A DNA stretch of 64,000 bases from Cladobotryum mycophilum (taxonomy: Eukaryota > Ascomycota > Sordariomycetes > Hypocreales > Hypocreaceae), in assembly GCA_036429605.1 (NCBI GenBank), contig JAVFKD010000002.1:2170001-2234000 (forward strand), written 5' to 3'. The notes under the pieces are model-generated. The model was not told where the DNA came from, did not search any database, and saw only the letters and a list, made by a program, of their open reading frames with translations. This document shows positions 34,551 to 46,262 of the stretch, piece after piece (within the stretch, counting starts at the first letter, position 1; every line of letters starts with the position of its first letter). A program made the translations under genes and the position numbers.

Positions 34551-35229
34551 ATTGTAGAAAGGAGTAGTGCGGCCACTCAGTTGCACTGCTAGATGATTTC
34601 ATATGAGAAGAGAAGAAGGACTGGGCATAATGTGTTGTTCGATTGGGATGGAGAAAAAAGACATGGTGAGGAATTTCGACGAGAGTTCATCGTACTATAT
34701 GCTCCTTAGACAGATGCTTCTGTCTAGGTATGAAGAGGAAGCTTAGAAGGTGTTGGCCACATCCTTACGAGGTCATACATGACGGTCTATTCTGCTCTAG
34801 TTTGGTGGGTTTTTGGAGTAGCCCAGCGCTTCCAACGTTTCATCGCGCGCCACTCTTTGAGGTCTGTATTATGGAGAATCAAGGTAAGTTTGTCCCTTTA
34901 GTTCATGATCAACCTGGACGGCTGTGCAATCCCCGCATATGCTCGATCTAGATCTACCTAGATGGCGATGAGGTGCAGGATCTCCATTCCAGTTGATTAG
35001 CCAATCAGATATTGGGTCCTAGCTCCTCTTAGTAGGTTGACTTCGTTTCCGATTGCTTACAATTTATCTTCTATTGGACTCACTCTAATGGCTGATGAAG
35101 AATGAGTTCTGGATAAGGCGTTAATTGAAACAAACATATCACCAGAGCCATCTATTACAGGTACTTAGAAAGAATTGAATAGAACATAAACTGGGACTCA
35201 CCAAAGACTCGGCAACTCTCTTCTTCACC
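34551..35229. other. Intergenic region between two broken accessory genes
   Basis: AT-rich, no gene seen. A GATCTAGATCTACCTAGAT stretch near 34943-34963 is partly palindromic but has no evident role. Confidence 0.4.
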
Positions 35230-36021
35230 ATGGCAGATCATTCTCGCAACATTCAAGTGCTCCAGGCAAGCGTCGACCCAGAGTATGAAAGCGAGTTCCG
35301 CATCCTCGTTGATGGCAAATCTATCAAGTACCTTGCAATCGACGGTGGATTGTATGAGCAAGATGATATGTGCTTCGGTCCTTCGTTGATCGCACTGTTG
35401 CCGCCTCTTCCTTTAGGAGATTGGAACCAGGGCCGCATCTCTCGCGACCCAACCACTGGAAGGGCACACTTTAGTGCTGCCTCGGAATCTCGCCTTCTAG
35501 GAGTTTCTACTGCTTGGCATCCCATTCGGGTTGAATACCTGGAGTTTACCATGGCATAGAAACTCCGGACCAACCTCTATGAGGCTACCTGTCCTCGATT
35601 CAACTCGCCCGTCGTCGTCAAGTTTGCCCGTTTTGCGTGGGAGGTGCCCCAACTAGAACAAGAGACCGTAGCATATAGTTGGATCGAGGGCCACAACATC
35701 GGCCCCGATTTCCTCGGTCACTTGACAGAGCAAGGCAGAATCATCGGCTTCATCATGTCCCGCGTCGCAGACGGCCATCACGCAGAGTCCCATGACCTTT
35801 CTCTCTGCCACCAGGCCTTGTCAAGGCTGCACCAACTGGGCATCAAGCACGGGGACATTAACAAGTACAACTTTCTCATTCATCAGAGGAAAGTAACTCT
35901 GATTGACTTTGACAATGCGTCACGAACGGCGAGCGCTCAGGAGTTGGAGGGGGAGCTTGGTGATTTGCAAGACCAATTGATGGAGACTTCTGGAAGGGGA
36001 GGTCGATTTATTGAAGAGTGA
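35230..36021 (+). pseudogene. Protein-kinase-like gene with one in-frame TAG stop
   Basis: One open frame from ATG 35230 to the stop at 36021 is interrupted only by TAG at 35557-35559, after residue 109. The downstream part is a small kinase-like fold: PVVVKFARF (candidate beta-3 lysine), ETVAYSWIEG, then RLHQLGIKHGDINKYNFLI as catalytic loop and VTLIDFDNA as the metal-binding DFD. The upstream part (EFRILVDGKSIKYLAID, DDMCFGPSLIALLPPLP, WHPIRVEYLEFTMA) is the N-terminal region seen in fungal proteins often labelled alpha-galactosidase A-like or protein kinase-like. No other lesion is visible, so the stop is either a recent nonsense mutation or is recoded or edited. Confidence 0.65.
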
Positions 36022-36167
36022 TATGAACTTAAATACTCTTGTTCTCTGCAGATTTCTCTAGCAAATAAATATCAACGTATTCATCCACTCATCATTCTTT
36101 CGTAAAGTTGTATATATGCCATGTTGTTGTACACAAGTTATTGCATCAGGGCTTGTTGTTTCTAGCA

Positions 36168-38395
36168 TCATGCCTCGGACCCCCTCCTCAGTTGCTTTCC
36201 CATCTTCTTCTGCCCCTTCATGCTCCTCCTGGGCCGACTCTTCTTGTGCTCCGGCAGAACTCTCGGCTTATTATTCAGCCACCCGTTGATAGGCTGTCGC
36301 GAATCTACGAACCGACCCTCGGGCGTGTATACGTCCACAGCGGGCCAGTTTGGTTCCGCTTCTACTTCAACCTCCTCGGCGATGGATTCGTTCACGGTAT
36401 CTCGTCTCAGACCGAATTTTTGAAGAAAAGGATCTTGAGAGGCTGTGGGTTCCCTCTTGCTTGGCTCGAAAGATCTAGGGATTCGTTGAGTCTTTGGGGG
36501 AGGTTCGACGTCGCGTGCTCGTACTTGCGCTACGACTTCGACGTACCCAACGCCCTCAATCAAAATGTCCACAGAAAGAACCCGGAAGGGAAGTCGATCA
36601 ACTTGTAGTCCGACCGCATTCTTCCTCGTCAACGGTCCCGCACGCTTCTTCGTCACATCATGGCGAAGCTTGAATGTGCCTGCGTGCCCCATCTTATCCC
36701 CCACACCAGGCAGGGTAATGTTTTCCAGACCGACAGACTCGCGAGTCTGATTCTGGAACCCGATTGCCTTTTCCGTCATAGTCAAGTGCTCCTCCAAGGG
36801 CGTGAAATTGTACATCAAGAAAACCATGTTTGGCGTCCGGGGCGTGATGCGAATCAAGCCGCCCCCGAGAATGAGCGACTTGTCCGGCTTCACGGAGATT
36901 TGTTCCGGGATAATGCGCTTCTTCATGATGAGAGACTGTCTGTGCTCTTCCTTGACAAACAGTTCCAAGTCGCTCCGTGCCAGTCCCGGCAAGTCGATGA
37001 GCTCCCCCTTGCCGTTGCCGAAAGGGATACGAATAGGAGAGGCGGTCGTCCCCGGGAGAGACGAAACCAGCGGCATCTCCGGATAATTCCTCGCCGGCTG
37101 GGGAGGCGGAAGCAGTTCACCAAAGTCCAACTCGCCCAGGTCATCCTGTAAAGGGCCATCCTCCGTTGCGGCCTCACCTGCGAGCGATGCTCTTGGATAT
37201 ATCTGCACATTGGCCCTCTCAGCATTTTTGCTCTCCGTCATCCTCCCCTTTGGGTAAACAGCTTCAAAGAGCTGACTCTTGCCAACATTCACCTTGCCCA
37301 CCATCCACCCCGCACCGCCCCTTTTCCATATATCTTCTCTGACCTCCTTGGTCCACCACGACCTTTTTGCGCTTACACAGCTAACATTCCCCAAGCGCAC
37401 TCGCTCACCCACTCGTCCAAGCGCATCTCGGAGAACTTCTCTCAGGTACGGCATCATCGCATCCACCATTTCCTTCGTGGGGCCTAGGAGATCGCTCCTC
37501 GTGATGATGAAGCTCATCTCGGTTTGCCTGTCCTTGTGGTATTTCCCCCTCGTGAGCGTCGATTTTTGGTCCGCAAGGTGATATCGCCCAAGAGTACGTT
37601 GAGTCGTGGAATGAGAGACATAGGGAAGTCGGCGGCGTCAATGATGTGATATATGTGGTTATACTTGTGAGGTGACTCCTCGATGGTCTCGCGCAGGGAT
37701 TCGACTGTTGGATGGTACATGGCCACCTTGGCAGTGTCGCTCGTGATGCTATAATGTATCAAATTATGGCATCTATCGCAAACCGGCGGCTTCGCAAGTG
37801 AGTGCGCTGCAATCAATTAGCTACTACGTTGTTAGGAGAGATGGCATGAAGGTTATTACGTACAAGACATAGCTGATTTCTCCGACTCTTCCCCTTGTAT
37901 CATAGCACTTGGACTTAGCCCAAGCTCCTTCAACTTGCTCTCGCCCAGAGCCTTCAATGCATCAGCTACGAGTTGGTCCTCCTCTGCCTCGGACGACTTT
38001 AGCTCAGTCTTTTTGGGATGTAGCCATGTTCTAGTCCTCTTGCTTTTCACATCAAAGTATCCAAGCTGTTGAGGATCATCCGTCTGAGAGAATGCGCCGC
38101 ACCCACTGCACATCAACGGTAGTCTTCGTGCAGGCGCTGTCGGTGGCTCCTCTGGTTTCCTTGGCTCCTCTGACTCCATTGGCTCTGGTATTGTTGTCGT
38201 TGGCGCATCATGAAGAACGACTTCTGTATGGGTTGCTCGACGTCGAGATATACTTGCGCCAGCTAAATTGGCCGTTCTTGAAATGCTAGAGAGTCCAATC
38301 GCAGGGCACAAGTATAGAGGAACACCCGTTGAAGGCGAAACCTCACTGATCCTCAGTGCCCTGCTGAGCCAACGTGCTGTCAACGCTCGATGCAT
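36168..38395 (-). CDS. GEP3: Gep3/Mtg3, YqeH-type circularly permuted mitochondrial GTPase
   Basis: Exons 37864-38395 and 36168-37806. The N-terminus is Arg-rich and presequence-like. A two-part zinc finger (MCSGCGAFSQTD; PPVCDRCHNLIHY) spans the intron. The permuted GTPase order follows: a switch-like IIDAADFPMSL, G4 ITRSDLL, G5 SCVSAKRSW, G1 WMVGKVNVGKSQLFEAV, and G3-type GELIDLPGLAR. The C-terminus is basic (RPRRSMKGQKKMGKQLRRG). Members assist mitochondrial small-subunit ribosome assembly. The frame breaks in C5 at 37545-37549 (coding strand G5, between NRRSRGG and KYHKDRQTEMSF). Allowing one more base gives 723 residues. Exon phase at the GTACGT donor is consistent. Confidence 0.88.
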
Positions 38396-38713
38396 TGCTA
38401 ATTGTTCCTAATTTTTCTTCGTCAATTTGCTCAAGCCATACTAAAGTCCATTGTAAAAGACTTTATGTTTTTTACATGCCACTATTAAAAAAAAGGCGTA
38501 TCGAAACAATTGCTTTCTGCGACATCCCACTTTGTCGCGTGCCAAAAACCCCCACCATCCAATTCGGATCATCAGCCGGCCCGTCTATTTGCAGGGGTCT
38601 GTCCAATTTTCTTAATTGAACGTTTGAACATTGAACGATGCCGCGATAGCGATCACCAAGTCCCGCCGGAATTGACGTCTCAATACGCCTGAGGTGCGGA
38701 TAGTTCCTTCAAA
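38396..38713. promoter_or_regulatory. Bidirectional promoter region, GEP3 / mL61
   Basis: 318 bases between divergent start codons of two mitochondrial-ribosome genes. No other feature seen. Confidence 0.45.
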
Positions 38714-39507
38714 ATGAGATCATTAGGAGAGCGGTTGAATCTCCTCAGAAAGGTATGCGCCTCGAGCCAATGTCCTATATACTGTTGCTGACCTGATACA
38801 CAGAGGGTAAGAAGAGATTAAGATGCTTCAATATCAGACTGCGCTCACACGCCCACTATAGCTCGTCACCATACAATGCGGTCCCGGCGCCGCAGTCCTG
38901 CCTCCCGAAGTCTCTAGGATACACCTCGACTTTGCGATCACATTAAAAGGCGGCCATATGGGTGCCAGGTTCGTCATCTACACCACCGACACCCCTCCTC
39001 CATCCTCCATATAAACTAACACTCCGTTCGCATGACAGGAAATTCTGGAAAGAATACCTCCCCCGACTCAAATACCACAACCCCGCCATCCCCATGATCG
39101 TCAACCGCCACGACCAGAACCAAAACCCCCCAACCATGACAATCTACTTCCGCAAAACCCCCACTAACCCAGACTCACCCGCCGAACCCCCAACTCAGCC
39201 TTCCTCCTCCCGGACGAACCTTTCCAAGGCCCAGCCTCCCAGTTCCGACGAGCGCATCGTGAACATTGATATGACCAACAAGCACTCCTCCCACATCCTA
39301 GAATTCTTCATGGCGGAGACCCGCGCCGTTCCCCTACAGCCGACCAACGAGGAGATTGCCGAGATGCAATCCCTCGAAGCACTGAGGAAGCAGGCCGATA
39401 TCGATCGGGAAAGAGTCCGGGTACTAAGAGCCGAAAAGAAGAAGGAAGAGGACATGTTGAAGCGCGCCAGAGCAGCGGGAGGCATGGCCGAGCAAGAAGA
39501 AGCATAA
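38714..39507 (+). CDS. MRP49: Mitochondrial large ribosomal subunit protein mL61 (Mrp49)
   Basis: Coding exons 38714-38752, a likely 3-base exon 38804-38806, 38862-38968 and 39039-39507 encode 205 residues. MRSLGERLNLLRK is followed by (R)LVTIQCGPGAAVLPPEVSRIHLDFA, GGHMGARKFWKEYLPRLKYHNPAIPMIVNR, the Mrp49/mL61 core. The C-terminal half adds a Pro-rich spacer and a charged helix (ALRKQADIDRERVRVLRAEKKKEEDMLKRAR), as in filamentous-fungal members. The two short introns flanking AGG each have a donor (GTATGC, GTAAGA), a branch-like site and a CAG/TAG acceptor. One longer intron that skips AGG would also keep frame. Confidence 0.87.
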
Positions 39508-39851
39508 ATAAACAAAAAAGAAGCGTAATAGAGCATTGTACGATAAGTGTATTACATATAGGACAGTGTATCGTCCCAGACATGGGCTTATGCGACATGA
39601 TATATGCTGAAATGCCTGGATGCTCACCAACATCATGCTCATCTGTCTCTCATGTGCAACTGCAATCAAAATGAAACCAATCCAAGCAAGGGCTTTTATG
39701 CTATTCCCAAATATCCTGATCAATTAGAGATATCCTTGAAACTGAGACGCCAATGTGCTCTTTCAATATGCAAATGCTTATTCGACAAATAACGCCTGGT
39801 TTCCTCCTTGTAACGTCCAAGTCATGCCGTATCGTAACATCATGAACAGAC
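39508..39851. other. Convergent intergenic region between mL61 and the HECT ligase
   Basis: No gene seen. AT-rich 3' flanks. Confidence 0.5.
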
Positions 39852-42800
39852 TCATTTCAGACCGAATCCTTCACTCTCGTGCACTGCCCTCCACAGCATA
39901 GCTTCAAGTTTTTCTCTCGACTCGTAACGCCAGAGTGATAAAAGGTTAAAACAAGTTCTCGCAATTGGATATCTCCCACAATCATCACCAAGACAAGTTA
40001 TTTTGATCGCCAACGAGGCGGCCCCCATGGCAGGAATGCGATCACTTCCAGTGATGAATAAAAGCATTTTCCTTTGGTCTTTGGGGGCAGCCTGTTGAAA
40101 CGTATCCCAGAACCAGCCAACTACAGGCTCTAAGCCATCAGGCTGCTTGCTTTCCCAGTTGTCATATTCCGCAACGGCCCTAAGCGACGCAATGTCCAGG
40201 GGTTCATCTGAGCCCCTAATCAGTAGCTCAATCTCTTCAGGGCGAAAGAGTGAGAATGCGTTGCCACCACAAACAGTATAAAAGCCCCGTTTGAAGGGCT
40301 CAAATTGACGTTTGACGGCTGTGTCCAAGATAAATCGAACGTAAAGATCAATGTACTCCCGTCGATTAGCATTAGTAACGGGTTTACTCTCGCCACCAGG
40401 GCATAGAGGCACCGGCACCTTGGTCCCGTATCTGTCTGTTTCAACAACAAAGTCTAAGCAGAATGTTTCTTCCACGTCGCCATCAAAGTGCAAAAGTTGT
40501 CTCAAACCTTTTGCAAGGCTAGGACGATACTCTGCTAAGTCATCTAATGTATATTTCGACGTTGGTCGTTGGTGAGCGGACAACGCCCCAGCAGGGGTGG
40601 GCGCTGATGCGAGCAGTTTGCGAAACGCGAATGGCGGCAACGCAACATCCAAGATTGTGGAATTGTAGATCGCTAAGCCCATAACGACCCCAACGAGGAA
40701 AAACTGATCCGATGGTTCGAAGGAGTTCGGGTTGAAGTAGCAATACCGGGAGTCTTCATCGTAGACAAACATGCCTGCACCAATGTTAGTACCACTATCG
40801 TTACTTCATCTCGGGAATCATACCGTGGTCAGGGTTAAAGACCTCCCTGACGAGGAGCAAAAACCACTCTTTACGAAGGCCACCCGCGTCAATTCCTTCT
40901 TCCCCACGAAATGAGATTCGCAAACCCTTCTTGAGATCTTCACCTCCACTTCCAATAACTTCACTAACAGTGTTTAGGCTGTCTTCGACCAGGCAATCTC
41001 GGCGTACATCGAGGACTAAATACTGATTGATGTTCCGGCGAGTCATGATGCTATCGAAGAATGCGTCTCGAGCTTTACTTTGCATCTGACGACGAGCGTC
41101 ATACTCAAGTATACGCGTTTTTGCCCATATGCTCAATAGAAAAGGGTATTGACAGAAAGAAAATTTGCTCCTTTTCGATTCCCAGGATTCAAAGTCGCCC
41201 ACTAGATCCGTATTATCTATCATTGAGTTGTAAAAGTCGCTGGCTGGTATCGGTTGACCCCCAGGAGGAGCACCATCCCTAGTAGAGGGGCCATTCGAAT
41301 TAACCGCCATTTCATCGCACCGGCGGGAGGCTGCGAGGTTATTTGCGGCGAATACAAGAGCAAGTGCTCGTGAGGCGGCCTTGATCTGCCAGTCATCGGT
41401 GTACGAGATGAACTTTTTTGCCCGATCCCTCGACTTTTTGTTTGATCGGGGCAAGCCTATTTCGTCATGTAGAGAAGCACCAGATCGACCTGTCTGCATC
41501 TGTGGTATCAACCCGGCTGTCACATCTACAGCATGCTTGTCCTGTTTCTTCTCACTCTGACGAAGCATTCTATACGTTAGGAATCCGAATATGACATCTT
41601 TGACCCTTGTTAAGCGAGTGGCGTGGTACCTAACCAACCAACTTATCAATTGATTATGACAGTCGATAGATGAGTTAGAGATCAATCCAACAATCCTCTT
41701 GATTATTCCAGAATGCTGCCCCGATAAGAGACCAGATCTTGGCGCCTGGGTTTTTGGTAATAGTTTCTTCGACGCGATTTGCTGCCCCGCATCCGGTTGA
41801 AGAAGTCCACGGAAATGAGATACATCCGATTGTAGTTGTGGGTTCTCCAGGATGATCAAAAGGAAGCGTAAGTGGGCAGGATCAGTAAGAAGCCGGCCCG
41901 GCCGTTTCAGTAAAACTTCTGTAGCTTTCAGTAATACGCGCTGGACATGACCCTGCCCCTTTAGAAGGTCTTGTTCCAGTGCTTGAAGTCCTTGTTCAGT
42001 AAAATTGCCGCCATTGCTGTCTTTTGAGAACCCCTCGTAGACAGCAAACCAGCCCTCTGCAGCACTATTGACGATAGAGTACCATTCTTTGACATCACCC
42101 CAATTTAGTTGCGGAGACTTTGTCAAGATATGCGCCTTAGGGGTATTCTCCTCCTTGTTTGAAGAACCCTTCTTTGGCAACGCCTCATCTCGTCCGCCAG
42201 TCCACCAAGTTCCATTTTCGGCCACATCACCCAGAAGCAATAGTTTCGGATCGAGGTCAAAGACGGCAGGATCAAGCTGCTGCTGCTGCACCTCTCGTGG
42301 TGTAGTCTTGACTTGTGCGGGTGATCGTAAGTCCTTGGAATGGTCAGGCTTTGGCCGAGATTCGCTTTCAGATCGTGCAGCGTGCCGGGGGTGATGAACA
42401 GAAAAAGAGGAATTGATGCACTCAAAAGAACTGAAGCATTCAATGATATATTCCTCCAGAGGCTTAAAAATCCTTTTAGGATCATCCGGTTGACCTGCGG
42501 AGGGATTTCTTTGGTGTGATCTTGGGGGCACATTCAGCAGCGGCATTGGTAGAGGTGACCGTTCACGTTGTGATGACCCAGGTGTAGCATTGCCGCTTAG
42601 TGTGTTCCTATTTGTGCCCCTCGCCCCATCAAACTCATGTTTGTGGTCGTTTTCTGACTGGGGATGGTTAACTATATACCTGTCTTGCACTTGGTCGTCT
42701 CGCCCACGTTGCCGAACCAGAGGCTCTGAGTGAAACCGATCTTTATACAAGGGCCGTTCTTTCCGAGCCGACTCGTTTACATCTTCTGACATCCTACCAC

Positions 42801-43512
42801 GCAGTCGTCTTGTGATATATGAGTGGAGACACTGTCGAACAAGGCGCTTTGTGTATTCAAGAGATATCGGGTGAACTGCAGGAAGAGATGAGTATGCAGC
42901 CTGGTGGGGTTTCTCTCGTATCATACCTAAACCAGATACCGACTGTTTCGACGACGACGGGCCATGGCTAGTCTCAGGACGTCGCCAAGGGCCTCTATTA
43001 TCTTGAACATCATTTTCCAGAGGCACTAGATCATTGACGGTCATGCAGATGGTGCATTTGAAGACCTTCAAGTCCTTTGGCCACCGGACCAAGGAAGCGC
43101 AGGTCATACAGGTGCCTGTCGCAAAATCCTTGCTCCCTGATGGACTCCCTCCCTTGTTTGCTCTGGTACCAGGCCTAGCCACTGCATCATCATCATCTGA
43201 TGTATCCAATTCGACCGAAGGCTTTGTGGGAGGAGCCTGCTTCTTCTTTCCACCGAGGAATGAGGGAAATGGGTTGCTCATGGAGCGCGAGTGTGGGGGT
43301 CGACGGCCAGCCGGCTTCGAGGGCGTAAAATCAGAGTCGGAAGAGCTTGATTCGACCTGCACGCGCGGGTGTTTGGAGCTCGAGGTACCAAGGCGTCCGC
43401 GCAACATGGTGGGCGTTTCGAGGGCATCGTTGTGTATTCGGGCGATGAGTTCATTCTGATCTGGGCCCGTTGATCCAGACCCGTTACCAGTAGAAGGAGT
43501 CCAGGAAGCCAT
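39852..43512 (-). CDS. HUL4: HECT-type E3 ubiquitin ligase, Hul4-like
   Basis: Exons 40824-43512 and 39852-40774 encode 1203 residues. The start is the ATG at 43512 (MASWTPSTGNGSG). The N-terminus is Ser-rich, with a zinc-binding-like CMTCASLVRWPKDLKVFKCTICM at about residues 135-160. The intron splits Gly in NPDHG|MFVYDEDSRYCYFNPNSFE inside the HECT N-lobe. The C-lobe ends with YPIARTCFNLLSLWRYESREKLEAMLWRAVHESEGFGLK, with the catalytic cysteine in ARTCFNLL. Length and Cys-rich N-terminus fit Hul4-type ligases of filamentous fungi. It should pass ubiquitin from E2 to nuclear or cytosolic substrates. Frame and active site are intact. Confidence 0.9.
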
Positions 43513-45404
43513 TGCCAATATTCGGTAGAGTGCAAGGCAATGCTCCTGCTCTCATGTGATGGAGAATGGCGGAAGCAGCATTTGGGCTGAGGCGAAGGAG
43601 GTCGAGATCTTGAAGCAAGACAATAATAGGATAGCAAACAGCGGGTCAACGATATATGAATTGACCGTCAAAGACGCCAAGGTTCCAGGGAGACAAGACC
43701 CTGGAGCTTGGGTCAACAGATTTATGGAGACGTCAGCAAAATCTGGCGTTGAAATGCGGTTGCGAAATGGCGGTTGCCAGAAGATGTATGGTCTATAAAG
43801 GGGGTTCGTATCCATTTTAGGTAATGTAGATTCCTAAAGCACCTAATTCTAGGTCGATACAACCCGTCAGTACCTCCAAGGCTATCTTATCGGTGTGCTG
43901 TCAACTAACGTGCCTAGGGACCTCCTAGCGCTCGCTTACCCCTGACGTAGCCGAGCAGGGGCCCGGGCAATGAAGGGCGCTGTATTACCTAAGTGGGTGA
44001 CATCTTGGATACTGCCCGCGGTAGCTGATTTCGGATCCGCAACGGGTTTGAGGTACTCGGTCATGCTCAATATGCCAGTCTTTATCCGAGTGTTGAAGAT
44101 GAGCAGCTTAGAGATAGCAAATAGACACTACGTAAGGATTTGATGAAAATTACCTACCCTTGGTACCTGGGAGGCAAAGAATAGAATATTCATAGACGCA
44201 ACGAGTTTTAAGCTGTAGGGTAAGCAACCTTGAGGCAGCAGACTACAGCACGCAACGACCCAAGCCCATGCCACCAATGGGGCGAAGATGCTGTATGGTT
44301 GGCTACAGGCATCTCGCACTCCAATTTGACTGGATGACAGAGGCTATAGAATGATAAGGCAGTAGGAAGGTAATCATGAGGCAGCTGAAGTTTTAGCTTA
44401 GTGTGCGGGGATGTTTGACGTCCATATTTATTTCCGTGGAGATCACATCTGCATTCTTATTTTCTAACTTATATCTTTATGCAGCTCATAGATATCTTAA
44501 CATGTTTTTTGAGACCTGCGCTGTCTAATATCTATATTTGTATCTGCCAAGTTGTGTAGGATTTTCGAGCTCTAGGAGCTATTCCCCAGCGGTTAAAGCG
44601 ATGGTTCTTTCGTGTATCTAAGTTGTTAGACAATTTACCTTCAAGCATGACTGCGAGCACATTAGTTAGTCTAGATGAAGAAGGTATGGATGGTTTCCAA
44701 AGCGCTGTACTCGAAACTGACCAGCCAGTTCAATTTCTGGAGCCCTTACACGGTGCTGTTGACAAAGGTGTGGAAACGCTTCCGCAAACCATCCAGGAAC
44801 ACCCTTACGGGTTGAAAGAGTTGGGCTTTTAAGTCTATTTATGTATTTAGATGGATTTACTTTTCTCTTGTTCGGTGAAATGTATAAGCAGACTATAAGG
44901 TCAATACTTCTTGCTATTCTCTGGTAGCTTGCTGGCTGGTTAGGCCGGTTCTGAACTGACAGGACCACGTAAAGGGGACCAAGACCTTGGCTTGACTTTA
45001 GCTGATTAAATGCTTAGATGGCTAGAAATAGGTCGTTAATAATAGTACTACTCTATTACCCCATAGCCAGGTGTTACGATCTGGCACTAAAGGTTATGAT
45101 GACAAGCTAGCACCGCGGTATGTGCCATTCGGAATGATAACAATACAATCCGGCAATCAGATGTAATATAATAAAAGATTACTCATCTTTACAGTTGATT
45201 CGCGAAGCAATACTTGTGTATATAGATCAATTTAAACCCACTCCTTAGATAGCTAGTCGCTAATAACAGTATTCGACTGAATCACCTATTCTACAGAATC
45301 ATGACCACTTCTCTCGGATGGATTACATGCCTCAATATTTCTGCTAACATAAACTCCGTTCTCGGCTTATCCCGTAGCAGTCCGACTTGGAACTTACACT
45401 ATAC
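43513..45404. other. Start of the accessory, AT-rich region; no supported gene
   Basis: Beyond the HECT promoter, sequence becomes AT-rich with many short broken frames. An 80-codon frame at 43556-43798 and a 70-codon frame at 44623-44832 lack recognisable features. The composition shift from about 44.3 kb suggests old repeats altered by point mutation, but no specific element is identified. Confidence 0.45.
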
Positions 45405-45803
45405 CTTTTGGAACCTTATGAAAGTATAGATTTTGTTCTCCAAATTGTTAAAAAGTTTGACTAGTATAAGGAACTTCCTCCTACAATTGTTCTTCGAATT
45501 TGGGTAATGATATACCTTCTGCTTGTACATTGACGAGTAAAGATGCGCGCTCAGGGCGTTCACGGCGTTATATCTCTTGTGGCACACATAATGGCAAGGC
45601 CATTAATAGAAGTGAACTTTGTCTTATAGAAGTGTTAAGGGACATTGGTGCTGTGGTGAACCTTTGACTGAAGGTGCTAAACGTAGCCTTGACTTATCAG
45701 CATTTAATTTATTTTATAAGAGATTATAGGTCTAAGAAAGTCTTACCATCTACAAGTTATTTCTATTTGAGAATTGCAGCTAACAATCCCTGCAATAGTT
45801 CAT
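45405..45803 (-). pseudogene. Degraded 3' half of the C2H2 zinc-finger gene
   Basis: Downstream of the stop at 45804 the same strand keeps fragments of a zinc-finger protein. A conserved piece at 45405-45600 reads CHKRYNAVNALSAHLYSSMYKQK, VYHYPNSKNNC, LVKLFNNLE, FIRFQKV. This resembles the C-terminal fingers of fungal C2H2 proteins, recalled from memory. In-frame TAA and TAG codons between the pieces are each one C-to-T change from CAA or CAG, as RIP would give. Confidence 0.55.
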
Positions 45804-46262
45804 CTAGCGACCATGAGACAGCTTATGTTGATTGACAGCTTCTTGATCGGCAAACTTCCTATTACATTCCCGACAAGGGATCTTTCGTTTCCCACACGTG
45901 GTCATGTGGCTATTTCTCGCCTCTTGATCGACAAATTTCTTATCGCATTTCTGACAAGAGATATTTGGCTTCCGATGTCTCCTGGCGGTCATGTGTTGGT
46001 TCGCTGCTTCCTGAGAGCCGAACCTTTCAGGACAAGTCTCGCACTTGAAGCGCGGTGCCTGGAGAGAGGAGGTTGACGCGGACGGTGGCAGCTGAGTTTT
46101 AGGTCCCTCTAAGTATCAGACGTTATTGTCATTCCAAGGTTGTTTATATAGGCAATACTATTTACCACTATTAAAGATATTGTAAATGTTACCTCCCCCA
46201 AGGGCATGTTGACCTCCGATGACATTGTGCCCTTGCACGTTCCCAAGCGTAGTATTTGTCAT
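45804..46262 (-). CDS. C2H2 zinc-finger protein, probably truncated
   Basis: Exons 46166-46262 and 45804-46108 encode 133 residues. The 32-residue N-terminus is Gly/Asn/Gln-rich (LGNVQGHNVIGGQ, HALGGGNIYNIF). After the intron (GTAAAT donor, ACTTAG acceptor) a Pro/Ser spacer leads to three fingers: CETCPERFGSQEAANQHMTARRH, CQKCDKKFVDQEARNSHMTTC and CRECNRKFADQEAVNQHKLSH. The frame stops with TAG right after SHGR, while homologous-looking coding continues downstream. The product is therefore probably cut short. It could still be a small nucleic-acid-binding protein if expressed. The middle finger ends in H-x3-C rather than H-x3-H. Confidence 0.55.

Noticed and set aside
43556..43798. Open frame of 80 codons divergent from the HECT gene
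   Set aside because: No recognisable features, overlaps an equally long frame on the other strand, lies in the HECT promoter.
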